Source: Zelopaecilomyces penicillatus (Eukaryota; Ascomycota; Sordariomycetes; Hypocreales; Pseudodiploosporaceae). From it: DNA of 64,000 nucleotides. Where the stretch lies: positions 2,058,501 through 2,122,500 of the forward strand of contig VCCP01000006.1 of assembly GCA_005765155.1 (NCBI GenBank), written 5' to 3'. Both the position numbers and the translations under genes were made by a program. The notes below the pieces were generated by a model that made no database searches, had not been told where the DNA came from, and saw only the letters and a program-made list of their open reading frames with translations. Positions 58,901 to 64,000 of the stretch are shown piece by piece (positions within the stretch are counted from its first letter, which is position 1; the number at the start of each line of letters is the position of its first letter).

Positions 58901-61900
58901 GACATCTTGAAAAACACGTTGCGCGGACTTTGTAGGAGAATCTAATTACTGCTGCAACCATAGCATTTCGTATGGAGCATAGCGTTGCGCCATACGAGGG
59001 CCAGAGCGGCACTAAAGAGATATCTACCTGTGGCACGTTGTGGGTACCTAGGCAAGCAATGTGCGTCTTGGCTGACATGTCGCCATTCACCCACTGGACG
59101 CTAGATCGGGGAAATCCCCAATTGGGCGAGCAACATGGTACTCATGCCCATCCCTTGAGCAAGTGTGGTTGTCAGCTGGACCTGATTTGGCATTTTCCCA
59201 TTTTCCCCATCGGCTGTGGCATTTGGGGTTGCACTTTTGACAGGTCAGTGTAATCTGTGGGCGCATACGAGGTTCGGGATGCGCTGTTGACACTCTCCCC
59301 GTCTTCGCCGTTGGCTTCGCTCGATAGTGCTCGGGAGACCCTCCACCTTGGCCTCTGTTTCGACCATCTCTTTTGTTTTATCCGGGGCGGCCAGCTCGCG
59401 CTAGAATGCTGCGTTCCCAATTATATCATCATGATTGGCACTGACACTGCGCGTGAGCAGCTAGCGAATAGTTTCTAAGATATGGAGATACAGAAGATGT
59501 AATGGGGTCCATCCCCATCCAGTGTTCATCAGCCAATACCCCCTCCACCGCCATGATGCATAGATGTAGGAGTACTGCACTGTGCCCCCCAGCATGCTTT
59601 TTCCTTTCTTTCGTTTGGGTCTGCAGGGTTAGGTCACAAGAGGAGAGTTGAGTTGGAGATGAGTCGGTAGATCTCGGCCAGATCGGGGAGGTCATGGACA
59701 GGCACGATGGTAACCTAGGCGCCTTGAGAATACGGGCGTGAGACGGAGTGGTCCGAATCCTGTTGGTGTGGTGCGCGCGTACGGCTCAATGATACGAGGT
59801 TGAGAGACCGAAACATAGTAATGTTGGGGTATGGACGAGAGATAGATACGACATGGGAAGGATGTTGTTTCTGGGGTAAGTCCTGCCCGGTGCCGCCTTC
59901 TCAAGTTGAACTTCCAAGGTAACCAACCTCTCCTCCACAATCCTTCATCATAACTCGGCTCTTCAGTCGTACGTTACATTCGCCCAGCACAACACGCTTG
60001 TTGAACAACTGGAAGAGGGCAAGCTAACAGAAACGAGAAAAACGACACTAATCCACAGCTGCAGCCGTTTCTAGTCCCCCTACTCATAGCGCATACTGGC
60101 ACATTGCCTAGCGTGCGTATGAGGGTGGATTTTGTAGCCACCGCCGCGGCCCAGACTCGCAAGCCAAGCGCCCAGAAGGCCAGTTCAGGAGCAGGTAAAA
60201 AGTCTGCAGCACCTACGAGGTTACTTGTTGCCTCGAAGCAGCCGGGATTCCGGCCGCCTGGTGGCCTCCACGGGTTGCCCGCATCAGCCCGCGCATGATG
60301 GGCCCTTGTATCGGGCGCGATTGAGATCCGTGAGCGTGCTCAGCTCACAGTCAAGTTAGCAATTGATTGATGATACACAATGCAGACAGCATCAAAACTT
60401 GTCTGACATTATGCATGTCTGAGCAAGACTCACTGTGGCGTCCAGTGGAAACATTAACAGCCGACAGTATTACGTCTGTGCAGTTGTTTGTACAACAACA
60501 GCTATTGGGCACTTACATCTATCGTCATTGTCCATGCTGGCAGCAAATTGACCGCTGACAAGAAGGAAAAAAGGCTTGGACACTTGTGAGATCTATATTC
60601 ACTTCTAGGTATTAGCGGGCTAGACACCGCATCAAACAAACTCGATAGATGCGACAGCACAGACTTGACATTGGCATCAATATCAGCTAGCCCGTTGATA
60701 GAGTGGAGGACGGAAGTTTTGAAGCATTTCAGCTGAGGCACATTTTTCATCTTTCCCTCTGCCTGCCGTCTCGAGATCCCGCCTGTTCGGTGTCCATGCG
60801 TTCAAGCACAAGAAAAAGGGCTAAGCGACCGATGCTGGCGCCCAATCACAGCAGCTGTTCAAACAGCAATCCTGGTTATTAGCGATGATGATAGTGGTCA
60901 AAAGAAAAGCCTTGTGAATGAGCCTCATCACTTCTCCACCAGCTTAGGCTTCTCTGCTTTTTGTCCTGGTGTGCCTGACTTTAGCTGCAGTTTCAATATC
61001 TCTTGTGTCAGGTACGCACACCATACACTCAACAATGATGCTGGTGTCTCTGACCTTCAGTCTCGGTGAACAGTGTGCCACAATGCTGTCGGCGACTTTC
61101 AGCAGCGACCTTAGCGCATCGCCTGTAGCAGCAGCGCTGTGAACTCCTAGTCCGGCACAGCACAGCACCGCCCAGCAACAACGCAGCACTACACACAGCA
61201 CGCTCGGCATCAACGGGTTATGTACACAGTCCATAATAATACCAGTACACACGCCCCCTTTTCCCGCCCATTCCAGCCCAGCCTCTTCCCGCGGCCCTGA
61301 AACTGATAGATAAGATCACTGGTTTATTTGCTTCATGGAGGATGGAATGGGGTTGGGTTAATCCCCTGGAGGATGGACACTTTGCCAATCTGAACCAGGC
61401 AGTAATTAAGTTAAGACTAGGTGACTACCTGGGATCATCATTTACAGGCTACTTTAGTACCTACACTCACTGTAGGTCCCTACCTACTTACGTAGGTGAG
61501 GAGCAACAAGTCTTCCACTGCCTCTCGTGCGGGTGCAGATACAGCAGCGTACATACAGGTGGTGATCCTAAAACGGGGGTTGGCAGAAGCAAGACACACC
61601 CACTTCCAGCAGGCGACAGGGGCCAAGGCCACAACCGCCAGCCCAAGTTGCGAGACCCTGCCAAACCCTGCCGGACCCTGCCAGACCCTGCCACGCACCC
61701 GCCACCCTCCACTAGTAACCAGTCCCGTAGTGGTATGCTGGTTGGAGCCTTGGAGGTATTGATGATCTGGTACGTACGAGTCGTCGCCCACTCTCGCCTG
61801 GCCCGTTAATGCAATGCACCCTCCCCAACTCCTCCCCGTTGTTGCCCGCTGGAAATTTCTCCTCCTCGACTTCGTCATCTTTTGCTCCCAGTGCTTCTTT

Positions 61901-62340
61901 GTCAAGCCCATATTGCTGTGAGCGCCGGCATTTGCATCACTTTCGCCTGCGTGAGCGTGTGCGTGCGTGTGTTTGCTTATGCGTTTCATACCCTCATCTC
62001 ACACGGTGTCTCGGAGAGTGTCGACATCTCTTTAACCCACTGTCACTCGTTTCCTCCCCCCGTCGTCGTCCAACGAGCCCGGCTTGCCGACCTCCCACCA
62101 GTGTTGCTTTGCGCAATAGAAATTACAACACGGACGGCTTGTGACAACGAGACAGCCCCCCTGACATTCAACAAAACCCACGATTACAGCATCAACATAT
62201 ATTGCAATTCAGTAGCATTTTGCTTTGCAGACCCTCCGAGATTTGACCAACGTTGTTGGAGTAACTCCTGGGCCACCCCGCCGACCACCACCCGCAACTC
62301 GGAACCACGAGAGCTGTCGACACATCCGGCTACCGCAACC
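55972..62340. other. Gene-poor region of 6.4 kb and leader of the Skt5-like gene
   Basis: No gene is supported between 56 and 61.8 kb; short frames on both strands overlap and lack family features. A T/A-rich run lies near 56580. Four decamers of GACCCTGCCA type lie at 61654-61693. Two short CCTAC/GTAGG inverted repeats occur near 61460-61500. From 61.8 kb the C/T-rich DNA is probably the 5' leader of the gene at 62341. Confidence 0.55.
61654..61693 (+). repeat. Decanucleotide minisatellite
   Basis: Four tandem units: GACCCTGCCA, AACCCTGCCG, GACCCTGCCA, GACCCTGCCA. It lies about 650 bp upstream of the Skt5-like start. Confidence 0.85.
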
Positions 62341-64000
62341 ATGGCCGCAGTCAGCACCTCTCCGCCTCCAATGTCTGTTTCTCCCAGCTCCCCCAGTCAT
62401 AGGGATGCTGTCCCTATGCATGGTTTGCCACACGCAGGCAGATCCGGTGCCGAAACGATGCGCAAGCCTGTTCCGCTCCCGACGCTCTCAGTGAACTCTG
62501 ATGCCAAGCTGCGGGACGCTCCGGTGTCTCCAGTTAGAGTGAATTTGCAGCAGGAAAATTGGGCGCAGCCGTCCAATGCAGATATTGAACACGCCCACAT
62601 GCAGGCCCGGCAGTCTTCGTCCCATTATGATGTTGCAGATTCAGCTCGCCATCAGCCCCCGAGACACGTCCATGGATCTGTTGGTGCCGAGTCCGACGCC
62701 AGCTCTGGTGCGGCAACTGCCGCCTATGAGAAGCTCTCGTCACTACAAATTTCGGAAGATAACTCACAGTCTCAACATTCAACCACTCCCACCTCGGTAA
62801 TGAATAATAATCGTGCCCATCCTGATTCTAGCCTCTCTTCCACATTGGTGACAGCTGAGAGACTAGACCGCAACGCCATGAACCCGCAACAGCGTGTCCG
62901 AAATCAAGATGCCCACCGAACTAGCCGTGAATCGGATGATACGGTTAGCTCCCGCCATCCCGTGTCGATGCAATCGTCTGCCACCACCAGTGCGAGCTCC
63001 CTGTCAGGCGTAAACGAGAATATGGAATGCCCGCCTAATGGTGATTCTCCTGGGAGCTCTGTCATTGAGGGTAACCTGCCCCGCGCCCAGTCCATTCCTC
63101 AATTCCAGTACCATCACCAGGATTTTCTCCCTCGCGCACCTAGTAATCCAAGTGATGGTATGAGAACCGCCTCAAACCCAGATTTGGTGGACAGTTCGGG
63201 AAACATCAGGCGTCATTTAACACCCAACACCAACTACCAGAAGAGGAGCTCGATGCCACGCCCACAATCATCCTATTCCGTCTATTCTGAAATGGGGGCT
63301 CGGGGTCGTTCCCCGGGATTAATGCCTGGAAACTCACACATGCGCGCCCCCTCAGTTCAATCACGGAGGTCTCCTGATGTTCGTCCCACTTCATATGCAG
63401 AGCTTCTCAATGTACCATACCCCCAGCAAGCTCCTGCTCCAATCGCCATGGACAATTCATTTCTTCGCAATGCCGTGGGTAACAATGCGTCATTGCTGAG
63501 TGCCCAGAAGACGTTAGAAATGTACCGCCAGAACGTTAAAAAGACGAACGATTTCTCCATACAGTATTCTTTTGCCATCTTCCTCATTTCAACTGCTCAG
63601 GAGCAAGGCTTGGATGTGACAGATCCAAAGACAGCGAAAGGGAGCCCACGGCCATTGAGGGACTTGGATAGCCCTATCGTTGAGGCCAGCGTTGCTAGCC
63701 CTCAAGAATTGCTTCGGGAAGCTCGCCAGATTTTGCAACGGTTAGCAAGCGGTGGCTACCCATTCGCTCAGTACTACTTGGCTGATGGCTTTGCGTCTGG
63801 CCTCTTCAGCAAGGGTAAGGAAGACTACAACTCCGCCTATCCACTTTTTATTCTTGCAGCCAAGCATGGGCACGCTGAGTCGGCATATCGGACAGCTCTT
63901 TGCTATGAGTTCGGTTGGGGATGTCGCAAGGATCCCGCTAAAGCGGTGCAATACTTGCGTACTGCTGCTTCCAAGAGACATCCCGGCGCAATGACTCGAC
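62341..64000 (+). CDS. Sel1-repeat chitin synthase activator, Chs4/Skt5-like (partial, runs off the window)
   Basis: Open for 553 codons from ATG (context accATGGCC) to the right edge with no stop, so the 3' end is missing. Residues 1-350 are Ser/Pro/Asn-rich and disordered. The ordered part begins near 370-400 (SLLSAQKTLEMYRQNVKKTN, DFSIQYSFAIFLISTAQEQG). Sel1-type helical repeats start at about 452: ELLREARQILQRLASGGYPF, AQYYLADGFASGLFSKG, AYPLFILAAKHGHAESAYRT and CYEFGWGCRKDPAKAVQYLR. This architecture is that of yeast Chs4/Skt5, the activator and localiser of the class IV chitin synthase Chs3. Such a synthase lies 10 kb away on the other strand. Whether a C-terminal prenylation CaaX box is present cannot be seen. 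Confidence 0.87.
   Translation, partial: MAAVSTSPPPMSVSPSSPSHRDAVPMHGLPHAGRSGAETMRKPVPLPTLSVNSDAKLRDAPVSPVRVNLQQENWAQPSNADIEHAHMQARQSSSHYDVADSARHQPPRHVHGSVGAESDASSGAATAAYEKLSSLQISEDNSQSQHSTTPTSVMNNNRAHPDSSLSSTLVTAERLDRNAMNPQQRVRNQDAHRTSRESDDTVSSRHPVSMQSSATTSASSLSGVNENMECPPNGDSPGSSVIEGNLPRAQSIPQFQYHHQDFLPRAPSNPSDGMRTASNPDLVDSSGNIRRHLTPNTNYQKRSSMPRPQSSYSVYSEMGARGRSPGLMPGNSHMRAPSVQSRRSPDVRPTSYAELLNVPYPQQAPAPIAMDNSFLRNAVGNNASLLSAQKTLEMYRQNVKKTNDFSIQYSFAIFLISTAQEQGLDVTDPKTAKGSPRPLRDLDSPIVEASVASPQELLREARQILQRLASGGYPFAQYYLADGFASGLFSKGKEDYNSAYPLFILAAKHGHAESAYRTALCYEFGWGCRKDPAKAVQYLRTAASKRHPGAMTR

Overview
This window comes from a filamentous ascomycete. The evidence is many short spliceosomal introns (about 50-130 nt, gt..ag, with CTAAC/TACTAAT-like branch sites), Kozak-like starts, long 5' leaders and a purely fungal gene set (class IV chitin synthase, Skt5-type Sel1-repeat protein, bifunctional ADE2, SERCA pump, polo kinase). 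The protein style suggests Sordariomycetes, probably Hypocreales; that placement is inference. I see no tRNA, rRNA, CRISPR or intact transposon.

Layout. 1-4.5 kb is gene-poor, with one decayed reading frame. 4.5-7.6 kb holds an orphan low-complexity protein (+) and a 14-3-3 protein (-). 10.9-13.7 kb holds two secreted-protein genes (-): a class 3 lipase ending in SDEL and a cysteine-containing small protein. 15.2-23.5 kb is a dense housekeeping block: ribosomal protein eL36 (+), a TUG/UBX adaptor (-), proteasome beta3 (+) and a SERCA Ca2+-ATPase (-). 25.6-34.0 kb has three plus-strand genes: a RhoGEF, a single-domain SBDS-like protein and ADE2. 35.0-46.9 kb has a small membrane protein (-), an unrecognised gene (-), an OPA3-like protein (-) and polo kinase (+), with a 5-kb gene-poor stretch inside. 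48.7-64 kb is cell-wall themed: a class IV chitin synthase (-), an 8-cysteine secreted protein (+) and, running off the right edge, a Chs4/Skt5-type chitin synthase activator (+).

Function. Most genes are independent housekeeping functions (translation, proteasome/p97, Ca2+ homeostasis, purine synthesis, mitosis). The strongest functional link is the chitin synthase and its likely activator within about 10 kb, with a small secreted protein between them. The RhoGEF may also feed into wall synthesis through Rho GTPases (inference).

Exon structures were rebuilt by hand by joining frames across gt..ag introns that restore conserved protein sequence. The most unusual structures are a proteasome gene whose first coding exon is only the ATG, an 8-nt micro-exon in the 14-3-3 gene, a strong hairpin in the long second intron of eL36, and a roughly 150-bp non-coding element framed by oppositely oriented arrays of 12-bp repeats at 47.99-48.14 kb. 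I found no clearly new multi-gene system; the best candidates for novelty are that element, a CCAAT-rich promoter-like stretch with a GNRA hairpin near 39.7 kb, and the unrecognised gene at 40.7-41.5 kb.
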